This document shows, one piece after another, positions 36,321 to 46,550 of a stretch of DNA of 64,000 bases (its first letter is position 1; the number at the start of each line of letters is the position of its first letter). The translations under genes were made by a program, and so were the position numbers. Under the pieces are notes generated by a model, which ran no database searches, had not been told where the DNA came from, and saw only the letters and a list, made by a program, of their open reading frames with translations. Source of the DNA: Cristatella mucedo (taxonomy: Eukaryota; Bryozoa; Phylactolaemata; Cristatellidae); NCBI GenBank assembly GCA_009760855.2, contig WPIO01000134.1:196001-260000 (forward strand), written 5' to 3'.

Positions 36321-37469
36321 TACTGCAGGAAAACTGCTCGAAGTCAGCAATGCTCCTTGCAAAGGAACATTGCCTACTGTTTGGCTGCTTGAACGCGAGC
36401 CAGCCCCTGGGGATGTCTGGCGTTCCAACTCTGGAGTACCAAACGGCTGCTGATGCTGATTGACTAGCCAGTCTTAGGTTAGATGCCAGATCAGTAGCAA
36501 TGGGAGAGCCGTCTTTGCAGACCGATGGCCCGAGCTGCTTGCAACTGTTGGCTCTGCACTGACAGGGATCCTGTGCTGAAGTACCTATCATGGGCTATCG
36601 AGTGAGCTGCTGATGGTAGCAGGGATGCAGCAACGAAGCATACCGTCGTCATCATCCTCGTGTGGGCTGGAAAAGTATGAACCTGCACAAATCCTGGATG
36701 CAGCTGTTAAATCGCACAGCACTCCGTCAGTCAGCTATTCTTCCTGCGTAAGCAGCCACTGTGGCTGCAGCAGACGGCTAGAGAATTTCTGCAGATAGCT
36801 TACCTTAACACCGTCTGCTGCCAGACTCATTGCCGCACGTTCGCAATGGCTTGACCAGCAACTAATGCACCCTACTGTGCCTACACGGGCGGACGGACGG
36901 ATCTGGCCTGGTAGTTCAGCAGCTGCCGCCGGGTAGAGCCGGGCAAGCCTGCAGCTACTGGGACATTCCGGCTCTGTTTTGTTTTTCGCTAGGAGGCTGT
37001 AGCCAGCGGCAATCTGACACCCATGGGCAAGGAGGGGCGATAAAGAGGAGAATGTGGATAATAAGTGCTACAGTCGAGAGCTCTGGTCACGAGACCTGAG
37101 TTCTACCCGGATTGTCGGCGGAAGCATGGCCGTGCTTTGGCCCGACGCGGATCTAATAAAACAAGTAAATGGACTACGACCTCGCCGCTGATTCACAAGA
37201 GCTCGAACATCGAATTCGCCTGCTTGCCTCAGTCGTCAAAGTTACACTATCTAAGGCTGTAATTAAGATGTATTTCTGCTTGAGTATTAGTAGCTTGCCA
37301 AGTGCAGAAAGTTTAACATACGTTTGAACCCAGAGGGCAACACATTGCACAAGTTGGCTGACGGAAAGATCAAGAGTCCAGTGTAAGAATCAACGGCACT
37401 ATATATACCAAGATCTACGTCAAAGTAAGAGCACAGCCAGAATATTTCTATAATAATGCTTAGTTTATT
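36321..37469. other. Unassigned sequence
   Basis: No recognised exon or repeat. Moderately GC-rich around 36880-37020. Frames are short. Confidence 0.4.
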
Positions 37470-37566
37470 TTATGACCTCATTTATATGTTGGCAGAAGAG
37501 GCCTTATGGCTATCGCCGCATCTTGCAGGGGGCGATTCTTTATCGCCTACTGCAGGACTCGATAAG
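37470..37566 (-). mobile_element. SINE-A fragment
   Basis: On + it shows GACCTCATTTATATG, GCAGAAGAGGCCTTATGGCT, ATCGCCGC and CGCCTACTGCAGGACTCGAT, corresponding to the SINE-A tail, body and start of the B box in reverse. The head is truncated. Confidence 0.75.
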
Positions 37567-37984
37567 CTCAAATTCTACGAGCTTTTGGTATACAATCGGT
37601 AGCTAACCTCTTCAACCTCACAAAAATAGTGAGAGGCGCAGCTGAACAAGAGGACTCGCAAAACAAATAATTAACATGGAGAATTGAAAAAAATCACAAG
37701 ATTAGCAAGAGAATGAATAATAGTATCGTTTCCTTAGAATTGCTGGAGGAAAGCGCTAAACAATGGCATTCAAGGAACGCGTTAGCAAGGTCAACGTCGC
37801 GGAATAATGTTATTTGTCGCTAACACATAGGGGTTTGCATATAAATTTATACGCATTGTCCTTCTTGGTATGTAATCCATCACTTAATTAAAAATTAAAG
37901 AGTCCAAGCTAGTCCATGTCGTAGCACATGAGCCGGAAGGGCAAGCGCCATTGTTGCTAATAGAGACAGTAATTATTTGCAATA
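37567..37984. other. Unassigned AT-rich spacer
   Basis: No gene or repeat family recognised. Confidence 0.4.
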
Positions 37985-38470
37985 TAGAGCAAATTTCTTA
38001 TGCTGACCCATAAGGCCCGCCACGATTTGGCTCCTCCATATCTAGCTGAACTGCTGCACCAGTTTAAGCCTCCTCGTACCCTCAAGTCCTGTATGGACAT
38101 TAAATTAGCTGTTCCGTTCCTCCTCTTAACGACGGTTGGCGACAGAAGCTTTAGCTCTGCAGGTCCTAGATTGCGGAACTCACTTCGACAATTCTTGCGA
38201 AACGACAACTAATCTCTTGCTGCCGACTATGGCTCTTCCTTTCCAGCAGTCCTGAGCTGCTACTTCCATGTCACTCGCTACCTCAAATGCTCATCTGACT
38301 CTGCTAGGCTTCCCACTTTCTCTTTGTTTCGCGAGATGAAGTTTATTGGCTACCGAGTGCGTACAGAAAGCCGCTTAGGCTGTGAGTGCGCTATACAAAA
38401 CTCTCCTGCGTAACACCCGCATAGTCTTTGAGGCTTTGTGGAGTTACAGACGGAGATACATTACATATGC
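37985..38470 (+). mobile_element. L2-B copy: end of reverse transcriptase plus 3' UTR
   Basis: A second LINE family. The 70-codon frame to 38212 contains LMLTHKARHDLAPPYLAELL, then Phe-Leu-Leu-Leu ... Gly-Asp-Arg-Ser-Phe-Ser-Ser-Ala-Gly-Pro-Arg-Leu, the C-terminal end of an L2/CR1-type ORF2. The 3' UTR has GCTGCCGACTATGGCTCTTC, GAAAGCCGCTTAGGCTGTGA, GTGCGCTATACAAAACTC and a tail of ATTAC-type units (ACATTACATATGC). It is 5'-truncated, like the other copies. Confidence 0.87.
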
Positions 38471-39538
38471 TAGCCTTCACCTTGGTTTGACCACTAAAAC
38501 TATTCTGCTGCCTGCAGGGGTTGGAGAGCGAAATTTGCTCGTGCTCGCGTCATACGCAACACTCGAGAAATCGGTGACAAAATTGAACTGTTCCACTTGA
38601 ATACCCGACCTTTAAAAAACCGAAAAAACCATCTGCAAACGATGTAGTAAGCCCAGAGGCCAATGGACGTGCGACTGGCTCCATTTAATGGATCCGATTT
38701 GCTTCATTTAATCCTGACTGCTGCCTGGCAGTATGCTCGCTGCTTTTGCCAGCTCTCGGACATTTTCCAGCATCTTTTTGATGCAGAGACTGGTTAGAAA
38801 CTGGCAGCAAAAAGATTCGCCGAAGTGAATGATTACAGGACACAGAAATTTAGGTAAAAATTGCGAACGAAAATCAGTGTATACAAAACTGAACAGATTC
38901 TCATATCCCGTAATTTTTTGTCTTTATCTCTTCCGCTTAGCAACTTTTTTGCGTTACTATATGGCAGGATCTCAAACCAAGAAGCATTTACGCAAAATCT
39001 TAAGACTAATCTCAATTTATTTAGTCGACTCAGCATTTGCGTTTGCCAGAAGTTGGAATTCTCTGTATCTTCTACATCCAGTTGTTCGTTAAACCTGACT
39101 GTGCCAGCTGAATTTATTTTTCCTATGTCTACTTGCATCTTTCTTCCGGCCCATTTTTGACAAACATGAACTTTCGTTGCTACACTTACGTTTGCATATA
39201 ACTAAGGTAGATTCAATATTTTGAATGCATCAGTGAGAATTTAGAAAACGTTTAGACGGACCGGAAATTAATTAGCTCACACTTAACCGATCTTCTGGCT
39301 GTGCCTCTAATCTAAGCCTCTAATCCTTTGAGTCTGTGCCTTTGGCTCCTACGTAAAACTCGCTACCGACTAATATCCTGACATGACCTCATTTTAAGCA
39401 AAGCCGGAACTCCAGGCATTGCTCAAATCATTTGCTTTCACCCATATGAATTGTCCTTCATGTGCTGATAAATACTGAAACTTTGAATCCCGTGGTCATT
39501 AATAGGCTCACATGCTTCCTATCGACCCTACCTTTCGA
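38471..39538. other. Unassigned sequence
   Basis: Overlapping frames on both strands at 38829-39160 show no domain. No repeat family recognised. Confidence 0.4.
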
Positions 39539-39715
39539 TCCTTGGTGAGCCATGATGGCACACTAGGTAAGGCGGTTGCTTTTCAAGGCCTCGGTCCCGA
39601 GGTCGTGGGTTCGAATCCTGCTGTGAGCGATCCTTTATTGCCACTGCCAGCGGTAGTGACAGCCATAAATGCTCTTCTGTCGCTATACAAAGGAGGCTTT
39701 TAAATCAGCTAGTAT
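39539..39715 (+). mobile_element. SINE-A copy, well preserved
   Basis: Head GTGAGCCATGATGGCACACT followed by AGGTAAGGCGGTTGC (A box), a long self-complementary anticodon-region segment (GGCCTCGGTCCCGAGGTC), and the perfect B box GGTTCGAATCC. Body: GCGATCCTTTATTGCCACTG, GACAGCCATAAATGCTCTTC, GTCGCTATACAAAGGAGGCT, then AATCAGCTAG and a T-rich tail. Confidence 0.92.
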
Positions 39716-39780
39716 TTTTTTACTTGAAGTGCTTAAAAAGAGATTAGTTCTCTTAAAGTACTATATAAACTTATAATTGA
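39716..39780 (+). mobile_element. SINE-B/L2-A-type 3' hairpin fused after SINE-A
   Basis: Directly after the SINE-A tail: AGTGCTTAAAAAGAGATTAG, TTCTCTTAAAGTACTATATA. This is the shared LINE/SINE terminal hairpin without a tRNA head. Its stem (AGTGCTT with AAGTACT) is changed at several positions yet pairs at all but one G-U wobble. It may be a chimeric SINE end or a truncated neighbour. Confidence 0.55.
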
Positions 39781-39957
39781 GATTCTTGCTACATTGTTTG
39801 ATGCTACTGTTGCAGCATTGGCGTTCGAATGAGGAAATGCATAGGAAAAGATTAAGTGTGTTTAGGTGCTATAGAAATTTCTTTTTAATTCCTTTTAATT
39901 ATTATTATCGATATTATTGTTATTAAGATTACAATAGCTACAGCTTTCAATCTATCC

Positions 39958-40804
39958 TAGGTTTGTCACAGTGCTGAAGAAAGTAAATGCACGATTCGTT
40001 GAGAAAATGCTTACTGCAGATTATCTTGTCGCGCGAGTGGTTGAGTTAACAGTCAAATCTGCCTATTTTCAGCTTCATAACATTGCTAAAATTAGGGCTT
40101 GTTTAGATAAGGATACCACGTCCAAGTTGGTCCATGCATTCGTGACATCTCATCTCGACTTCTGCAACTCACTGCTTACTGGCCTACCAGCATGTGCGAT
40201 CAGGCGATTGCAGCTGGTGCACAACTCGGCAGCTAGGCTTGTCTGTCGTGAGCGTCACAGTTGCCACATTACTCCACATCTCGTCGACCTGCACTGGCTA
40301 CCAGTGAGGCAACGGATTGACTTCAAGGTTTTATAGCTCACTTTTAGATCTCTTCATTATTTGGCTCCAGCCTATCTTTCAGATATACTACCCCATCAGG
40401 CCAAGCATCGTACCACCCGCTTTTCGGAATCCAAAAGTCTGGAAATACCTCGTACAAACCTTAAATCCTTTGGAGACCGTGCATTTAGCTCGTATGCTCC
40501 CAAAGCCTGGAACTCCCTCCCGACCTGCGTCAGAATATCCCATGACCTGACCACATTTAAAAGAAACTTTAAAACACACCTATTTAGGACAGCATTTAGT
40601 GGGTCCCTGTGATTCGTCCTTGATGTGCTTATGCGTGCTGACCCTGTGCATGTCACCCCTAACCATGTTATTCGTTTTGTTTGTTTTTCAAGCATGAATT
40701 TACTTACTATTCAATTGAATATCACTTTGCAGCAAATGTAAAGCGCCTAGAAAGAGATTGCGTTCTCTGAGGGCGCTTTATCAAGTGCAGTATTATTATT
40801 ATTA
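39958..40804 (+). mobile_element. L2-A copy, longest + strand example, with near-open reverse-transcriptase end
   Basis: An L2/CR1-clade non-LTR retrotransposon, truncated at its 5' end. One frame from about 39971 to 40612 reads through Leu-His-Asn-Ile-Ala-Lys-Ile-Arg, HAFVTSHLDFCNSLLTGLP, NSAARLVCRERHSC, LHWLPVRQRIDFKVL, a single in-frame TAG (40334-40336), then LAPAYLSDILPHQAKH and GDRAFSSYAPKAWNSLPTC, ending Phe-Ser-Gly-Ser-Leu-stop. These are the thumb/C-terminal motifs following the reverse-transcriptase palm. The 3' UTR has one GCATGC-type unit, the terminal hairpin TAAAGCGCC ... GGCGCTTTA and an ATT tail. It makes no functional enzyme because the palm is absent. Confidence 0.93.
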
Positions 40805-41450
40805 AGCCATGTACAGCATCGTTTTTCCATATTATACGGTAAAAACTATTGCTGTTGTTAAGCATGAACATCTTCAAGAATAGTTTAGCGATCCAGAGAC
40901 ATCGGCTGAGTGGTCTGGCTGATGCTCAACGTGGCAGCAGTTAAACCGTGGACCACTATACAATTTCCAACTGTTCCCCTGTACTAGCGCCAGAGGAGTA
41001 AACCACCTGCTATTGCGTTGATTTGGGGACAATGTAGGCCGATGTGACTTGCTGCAGCGGTCCTCTGTTGTGCCACAGTTTTGGAGCTCTAATTACCTGG
41101 CAATCGAAGACCATTACAACTGCGAAGCTAGACGTACGGGACGACGATTTCGCAATCACAACTGGAGCACGCTCCGCCGGGACGCTTTCTTGTCTAGCAA
41201 AAGGAGGAACACAATTTCACCTTGTATAGTCGGGGCATGTACAGCTTGAGCTTTTGAGCTGCCTTGAGAGCTTTTGTAAGCGCTAGAAGCTGCTGGCTGC
41301 CCGCGGGTTTTGATCAGATCGGCCGCTTCGTACGAGGACTCAAGATGAGGGCAAAACGGTTGCCGACATGAGCAACATCAGCCAATCAATTTTCTCGAAA
41401 ACAGCGCGGGAGCAAAGCAGCTTCTACTCACGGTAAAGGTCTGCTGGTTC
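40805..41450. other. Unassigned spacer
   Basis: No gene or repeat family recognised. Confidence 0.4.
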
Positions 41451-41565
41451 TACAGCCTTATTTGTAGCCGAGCCTTAGCGGCTATCGCTCTCGCTAGCAG
41501 TCGGCAATAGAGAATCGCACGCTTGAGCACTCGAACCCTAGCCATGGGTTCATGTGCTGAAGCAG
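41451..41565 (-). mobile_element. SINE-A fragment, diverged
   Basis: On + it shows ACAGCCTTATTTGTAG, CCGAGCCTTAGCGGCTATCG and GCAATAGAGAATCGCACGCT, then the B-box complement ACTCGAACCC and a diverged head. Confidence 0.7.
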
Positions 41566-41726
41566 GCGATTCATGAAGCGCGAGCACCTACCTCCTACCC
41601 TGCGTAAGTCTAAATGGTTCCAATGTCATCCGCCGGGCTAATACGGCTTTAGTTACCCCCCCCCCCCTCGCTGCAGTTGATTGCCTGCGCCTCTGGACGA
41701 CTGCTCAAAAGGAACCGCGCATAGTC
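41566..41726. other. Spacer with (C)10 run
   Basis: Short interval containing a run of about ten C near 41658, then directly the 5' truncation point of the next LINE. Confidence 0.5.
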
Positions 41727-42216
41727 TATGGCTCCAGCCTATCTGTCAGATATACTACCCCATCAGGCCAAGCATCGTACCACCCGCTTTTCGGAATCCA
41801 ACAGTCTACAAATACCTCATACAAACCTTAAATCCTTTGGAGACCGTGCATTTAGTTCATATGCTCCCAAAGCCTGGAACTCCCTCCCGACCTGCGTCAG
41901 AACATCCCCTGACCTGACCACATTTAAAAGGAACCTAAAAACACACCTATTTAGGACAGCATTTAGTGGGTCCCTGTGATTCGTCCTTCATGTGTTATGC
42001 GTGCTGACACTGTGCATGCTGCCACTAACCACATTTGCATGCTGACCCTGTGCATGTCACCCCTAACCGTATTATTCATTTCGTTTGTTTTTCAAGCATG
42101 ATTTTACTTACCATTCAATTGCATTTCACTTTACAGCAAATATAAAGCGCCTAGAGAGAGATTAAGTTCTCTGAGGGCGCTTTATCAAGTGAATTATTAT
42201 TATTATTATTATTATA
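41727..42216 (+). mobile_element. L2-A copy: C-terminal reverse transcriptase, 3' UTR and (ATT)n tail
   Basis: An intact 83-codon frame (41728-41979) carries MAPAYLSDILPHQAKHR, GDRAFSSYAPKAWNSLPTC and ends Phe-Ser-Gly-Ser-Leu-stop. The 3' UTR has two tandem GTGCTGACxCTGTGCATG-type units instead of the single unit at 40.6 kb. The hairpin end (TATAAAGCGCC ... GGGCGCTTTATC) and six or more ATT units follow. Sequence is close to the 40-kb and 50-kb copies, so these are comparatively young. Confidence 0.93.
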
Positions 42217-44279
42217 TGAAAAATACAGAGTGACCGTTAACAGACTCACAATATTACAAGTGACGTACGAACTAGTAGAAACTATTCTCACGATTGAGTG
42301 CAACCCGATTTGATCAACTTCCCTCTCTACAAAATAGCCGACAAAAGCTCCTCAAAAAGCTACCAATTGCGTATTAGACATTATCCTGACTGCACCACAT
42401 CGTCTCTCATAGTACTGAATGAGCATTCTCGAAAAATAGCCTCCAAGACATGGTCCAGCAGCTGATCCAGGTATCCATACTGCTATCCGATTGCCACGCT
42501 AAAGTATGAGCTGCTAGAACCTCCGATATTGATCGAATATCACTTATACACCATGTTAATAATATGGCGAAAGTAAAGCGGAGTTCTAGTTTCGCGTTTT
42601 GCAACCGCAGCACCACTAAGTTCTAGCACGGTCCATGGACCAATTGTCTGTGCTCAATTTTGTAACTCGTTTCAGCTATTCGCCCTACTACGGGTACACA
42701 AGAAAGTCTCTGCCGTAACCAGCTATATTCGCAATATTTTGCGTCTCCAGCCTTGTGCTAAAGACGTAAGCACGGCTAACCCTAATATGCAATCGCTATT
42801 TGAGTTGTGCACCTCTCGCCCAACTTTAGCACAGCGAGTGGACTACGCAGAGCAGGGTGGGCCGTACGAATAGACCGGGCAGACGAATAGACCGGGCAGC
42901 CTTGCAGCCCTGTTGCCCACAAAAGCGCTGGCGATTCTATTTAAAACAGTCCCTCAGGTTTAATGTAGCTTACTAACTACAAAGTGGTGCAAACTGGTGG
43001 TGACTTTCCGACGAGCGGCCTTGCAAATAATTCAGGCGTAGAACTGTCATCGAGAAGCAGCGTCGCGATTGGGCTGCTTCTATTCACATGCGTCAGACGC
43101 ACACCAGTAGGAAGAGAGATCGGAAGAATGCGTGCGGTTAGAACAGAGATGCTTCAGCAGTAAGGATTAGTCCTGTCGAGACCGTGCATGCTCCGAGCAG
43201 ACCAGATTCACAAAGCGTGGAATTTTTCAGGAGTGAATCAGTCTGTGCAGAGGCGACCGTGTGTAAAACCAGGACATGAATGACACTGAGTACAGTTTGT
43301 AGAACGCGAATAAGGACTATTCCTTTGTAATAGCAACGTCAGGTCGCCGAACCCGATCGTTTTAGCTTTTTAGCGTAGGCGTCATTACTACAATATGGGG
43401 GTCTATTAATATGGGGGTCTAGTACAGCGAATTCTGAAGTAGGGCTATTTCCACTTTCTGGGTTATTTTTGGCTCTGGCATCTAAAATCACGCGTAACCC
43501 TCACCCTTCGGACACTCCTACTCTACGATACTGCTGCGTAGTCCACATGTCTACTTAAGTGTAATTAGAAGAAATTGTCGTAGCGCTTCGCTCATGTTGT
43601 GTCGCAAAGACGACGCCGATTCAAACCAATATTTGTACAGTAATAGTGACCTAATATTAATTTTCAGCTGACAGCCGTCATGATCAGCGTATGACCCCTA
43701 AAGATGAGTAAAAAAGATGACGTCCATAACCATTAGGGATCCAGACAGACTCACATGCCGCACAGGCGCATCGATAATTTCGTCCCACGCATAGTTTGCG
43801 AATGCATTTTGAACACAGTTGCCTGAAATATCCATTCGTTTATCAAGAATTGCACCATCTACTTGCAACCGCCAGTGTGGATCGCTGGGGATCAGAGGGT
43901 ACCTTGACCTTTCTCCGGGCCTGCCCGTAATAGAGGAGACCGAATGTTATGCTGCCTGGCTTGGTGTCCTGCAACAGCCCAGCATTCTCTCTTTCTTGTG
44001 TTGATGCGTCGAGGAATTCTCTTTTCACAGTGGAATCTGAATGGCCCGGGTGAAGAAAAACGTGTCTTGTTGATTTCTGACGCGAAATAACTGTAAGGGA
44101 GGCTTGCCTACAATATTTCCCAAGTTTCAAGTTTATGTTAGAGATACGCTCATAAAAAACGCAATAACCTTGGGACGACAAAAAGCTCTGCAGAATGAGC
44201 GTTTTACAGGAATTTCTCCATAAATCTGCCTGTAAAGCTGGGCATACAATTCAACAAAAGTTCACTTATCTTTAGGGTA
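42217..44279. other. Unassigned, about 2 kb
   Basis: No exon or repeat family recognised. A 17-bp segment, GAATAGACCGGGCAG plus two bases, is directly repeated near 42867-42900, and ATATGGGGGTCTA is repeated near 43392-43422. Frames are short (112 codons at most) and without domains. Confidence 0.45.
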
Positions 44280-44600
44280 CATCTCTTGCTCCGGCCTACC
44301 TGTCTGAGTTATTTTCACATAAGGCCTCCCGTTGTACCACCGCTTTGAGTCCGGCCAATTGGCTGTGCCCCAAACTATCCTCAAACTTTTTGGAGACTGT
44401 TCCTTCAGTTACTATGCTCTCGGAGCCTGCAACTCACTATAGCCGGAAATAATTTCATCTTCTTATGAGGTTAAATTCTATAAAAAAAAAAGCTGAGAGC
44501 TGGCCTGTTCCTCACAGCCTTTGTTCCTTCTGATTGAATTGTTGTTTGTGTGCTTATAGGTTACGAAACTGCACTTAGTGAACAAGGGTAAGAGCTTCTT
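44280..44600 (+). mobile_element. Diverged L2-type reverse-transcriptase fragment
   Basis: Reading + with frame shifts: CTTGCTCCGGCCTACCTGTC, TGAGTTATTTTCACATAAGG, CTTTTTGGAGACTGTTCCTT and CTATGCTCTCGGAGCCTGCA correspond to Leu-Ala-Pro-Ala-Tyr-Leu-Ser, the His-Lys/Gln-Ala step, Phe-Gly-Asp-Arg and Tyr-Ala-Pro-Lys-Ala-Trp of L2-A. It is older or from a different subfamily. Confidence 0.65.
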
Positions 44601-44827
44601 TATAGCTCTCCTATGAAGTAATCCTTTGTCCTGTGAGCGCTATAAGCGCTAATTCAGTGCATGACTCGGTGCATTCTGTTGGCCTGCTGGTCCTGTCGGC
44701 TGGCGGCGGCGAAAGTCTTTTAGCGTGCGTACGCATTCTTGTATATTGACGTCACTTGGCTGTTTTTGCACGGACGTCTAAGAAGATCGCCTTGCTTGTC
44801 ATCGACTCTTCGTTATTGCTCCTCTTG

Positions 44828-44896
44828 CAACGAGTTGTAAAGCGCCCGAATAGAGATTCAGTTCTCTTAGGGTTCTGTGTAAAAGACAATACTATT
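44828..44896 (+). mobile_element. Isolated L2-A/SINE-B 3' hairpin fragment
   Basis: AGTTGTAAAGCGCCCGAATA, GAGATTCAGTTCTCTTAGGG, then ACTATTATCAT. This is the shared terminal hairpin, with the right arm of the outer stem decayed. No tRNA head or reverse transcriptase is attached. Confidence 0.65.
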
Positions 44897-45227
44897 ATCA
44901 TATTTTTAAGACTCAATTGCGATCTAATTTTGATGCGACCAGCCTGCATTGAGAATAAGGACGTAAAAATAAGCCGATAAATAATAGGTGATATTTTTGA
45001 GGAGACGTAAGATGTTACCATGCACATACCTCAAATTTGACATTGCCATACGATGACACTTTATAAGACTTTTCAAAAAGAAAGCTTTAAAGGATCAATC
45101 TTAGGCTAATTGTGCGATTCACTTGATAAGTAATCGCTCCCGTAACTTTGATTCGAAAAACATTGTGATTTATAACTTGATTAGGACTGTTTAGTATTCA
45201 GTTACTTTGTTAAATCAAATCAAATTG
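44897..45227. other. Unassigned AT-rich spacer
   Basis: No gene or repeat family recognised. Confidence 0.4.
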
Positions 45228-45425
45228 GTGAGCCCCGATGGCACACTAGGTAAGGCGGTTGCTTTCACGACCTCGGGACCGAGGTCGTGGGTTCGATTCC
45301 TGCGGTGGGCGATTCTTTATCGCCACTGCAAGCGGTGGTGATAGCCATAAAAGGCTCTTCTGTCGCTATACAAAAAGAGGCTGTTTAATCAGCTAGGATT
45401 TATTTATTTTTATTTAATTATTTAA
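45228..45425 (+). mobile_element. SINE-A copy, best-preserved
   Basis: Used here as the reference copy. Head GGTGAGCCCCGATGGCACAC, TAGGTAAGGCGGTTGC (A box), a 10-bp perfect stem CACGACCTCG/CGAGGTCGTG around GGAC, B box GGTTCGATTCC, then GCGGTGGGCGATTCTTTATC. Body and end: GCCACTGCAAGCGGTGGTGA, AGCCATAAAAGGCTCTTCTG, TCGCTATACAAAAAGAGGCT, AATCAGCTAGG and an ATTT-rich tail. It is non-coding and would be transcribed by RNA polymerase III and moved by a partner LINE. Confidence 0.94.
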
Positions 45426-45869
45426 ATTAGATAAGAAATTATACGAGCTTCTCATGGTATGCAGATCATTTCAAATCTGCATACTTCTGTCGCTCGCTAA
45501 TTGCATGTCTTCCTGTCTGCAATAAGACGCTTGCTTTTAGATGGTGAACAACTCAGCAGCTCAGGTTTGTTGCGAGTTTCGCGGCTGCCGCATCATTCTG
45601 CGTCTGACTGACCTGCACAGGCTCCTTTTCAAGCAGATTATCACTTTAAGATAACTACGTAAATGACAGTATGCATAATTTCAGTACTCATTAGCAAATA
45701 GAGGATAGTTGGTACCTTGGCAGTGGAGCCGAGCTGCGCTCTTGACCGCTGAGCTACACGAGAGCTACTGTAAATAGCCATGGCTGGTTCTGGAAGCTCC
45801 GTCGCTATCAAATAGACTCCTCTACACTATAGATACGGACTTGCCATGACAAGGTATTGACGCTCTTTG
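45426..45869. other. Spacer, possible very old L2 trace
   Basis: Near 45538-45640, CAACTCAGCAGCTCAGGTTTGT and CTGACCTGCACAGGCTCC weakly resemble the Asn-Ser-Ala-Ala-Arg-Leu-Val and Leu-His-Trp-Leu steps of L2-type reverse transcriptase. Too diverged to define limits. Confidence 0.35.
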
Positions 45870-46550
45870 TTAGTGCCTTACGCAGGTGTTACGCATAGCG
45901 AACTCGCAGCCTGAACGGCTTTCGGTACGCATTCGGTAGCCAACTGACTTCGTCTCGCGCAATAAAGAGAAAGTGGGAAGCATAGCAGAGTCAGGAGAGC
46001 AGCTGAGGTAGTGGGTAGCATGGAAGTAGCAGCTCAGGACCGCTGAAAAGGATGAGCCATAGTCGGCAGCAGGATAGTAGTTGTCGTTGTGTAAGAACTG
46101 TGGGAGCGAATTCCACAGTCTAGGACCTGCAGAGCTAAAGCTTCTGTCACCAACGGTCTTTAAGAGGAGGAATGGAACAGCTAATTTATTGCCCATACAG
46201 AACCTGAGGGCACGAGGAGGCTGAAACTGGTGCATCAGTTCAGCTAGGTACGAAGGAACCAAACCGTGGCGGGCCTTGTGGGTCAGCATTAGAAATTGGC
46301 TCTGTATCCGTTGCTCAACCGGCATCCATCCTAGCTCTTTTAGCAAAGGAGACACATGGTCAAACCTCTGGGACTTAAAAACTAGCCTTGCATATTCCTA
46401 GCCAGCTGCACTGGCCTAGTTGCTTTTTTTTGGTAGCCCAGCCAAAAGAGAATTATAGTAATCAAGCCGAGACAGAACTAAAGACCTAGTTAAATTTTTT
46501 GCGCAAGCCACTGTGGAAGACAGCTCCTAATCTTAAATAGGTATTGGACG
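45870..46550 (-). mobile_element. L2-B copy with 161-codon open reverse-transcriptase end
   Basis: The - strand frame 46355-45870 reads Glu-Leu-Gly-Trp-Met-Pro-Val-Glu-Gln-Arg-Ile, LMLTHKARHGLVPSYLAELM, VGDRSFSSAGPRLWNSLPQF, Leu-His-Asn-Asp-Asn. It then stays open into what is 3' UTR in the other copies, because the stop after Asn-Asp-Asn is lost. Homology continues past 46355 (complement of AGTAATCAAGCCGAGACAGA and GCGCAAGCCACTGTGGAAGA), giving the most 5'-extended L2-B copy in the window. The ATTAC tail is not visible at the left end. Confidence 0.87.

Noticed and set aside
45228-45310. A functional tRNA gene
   Set aside because: A and B boxes are present, but the anticodon arm is replaced by a 10-bp hairpin, the acceptor ends pair poorly, and the unit continues into a shared SINE body and tail repeated many times.
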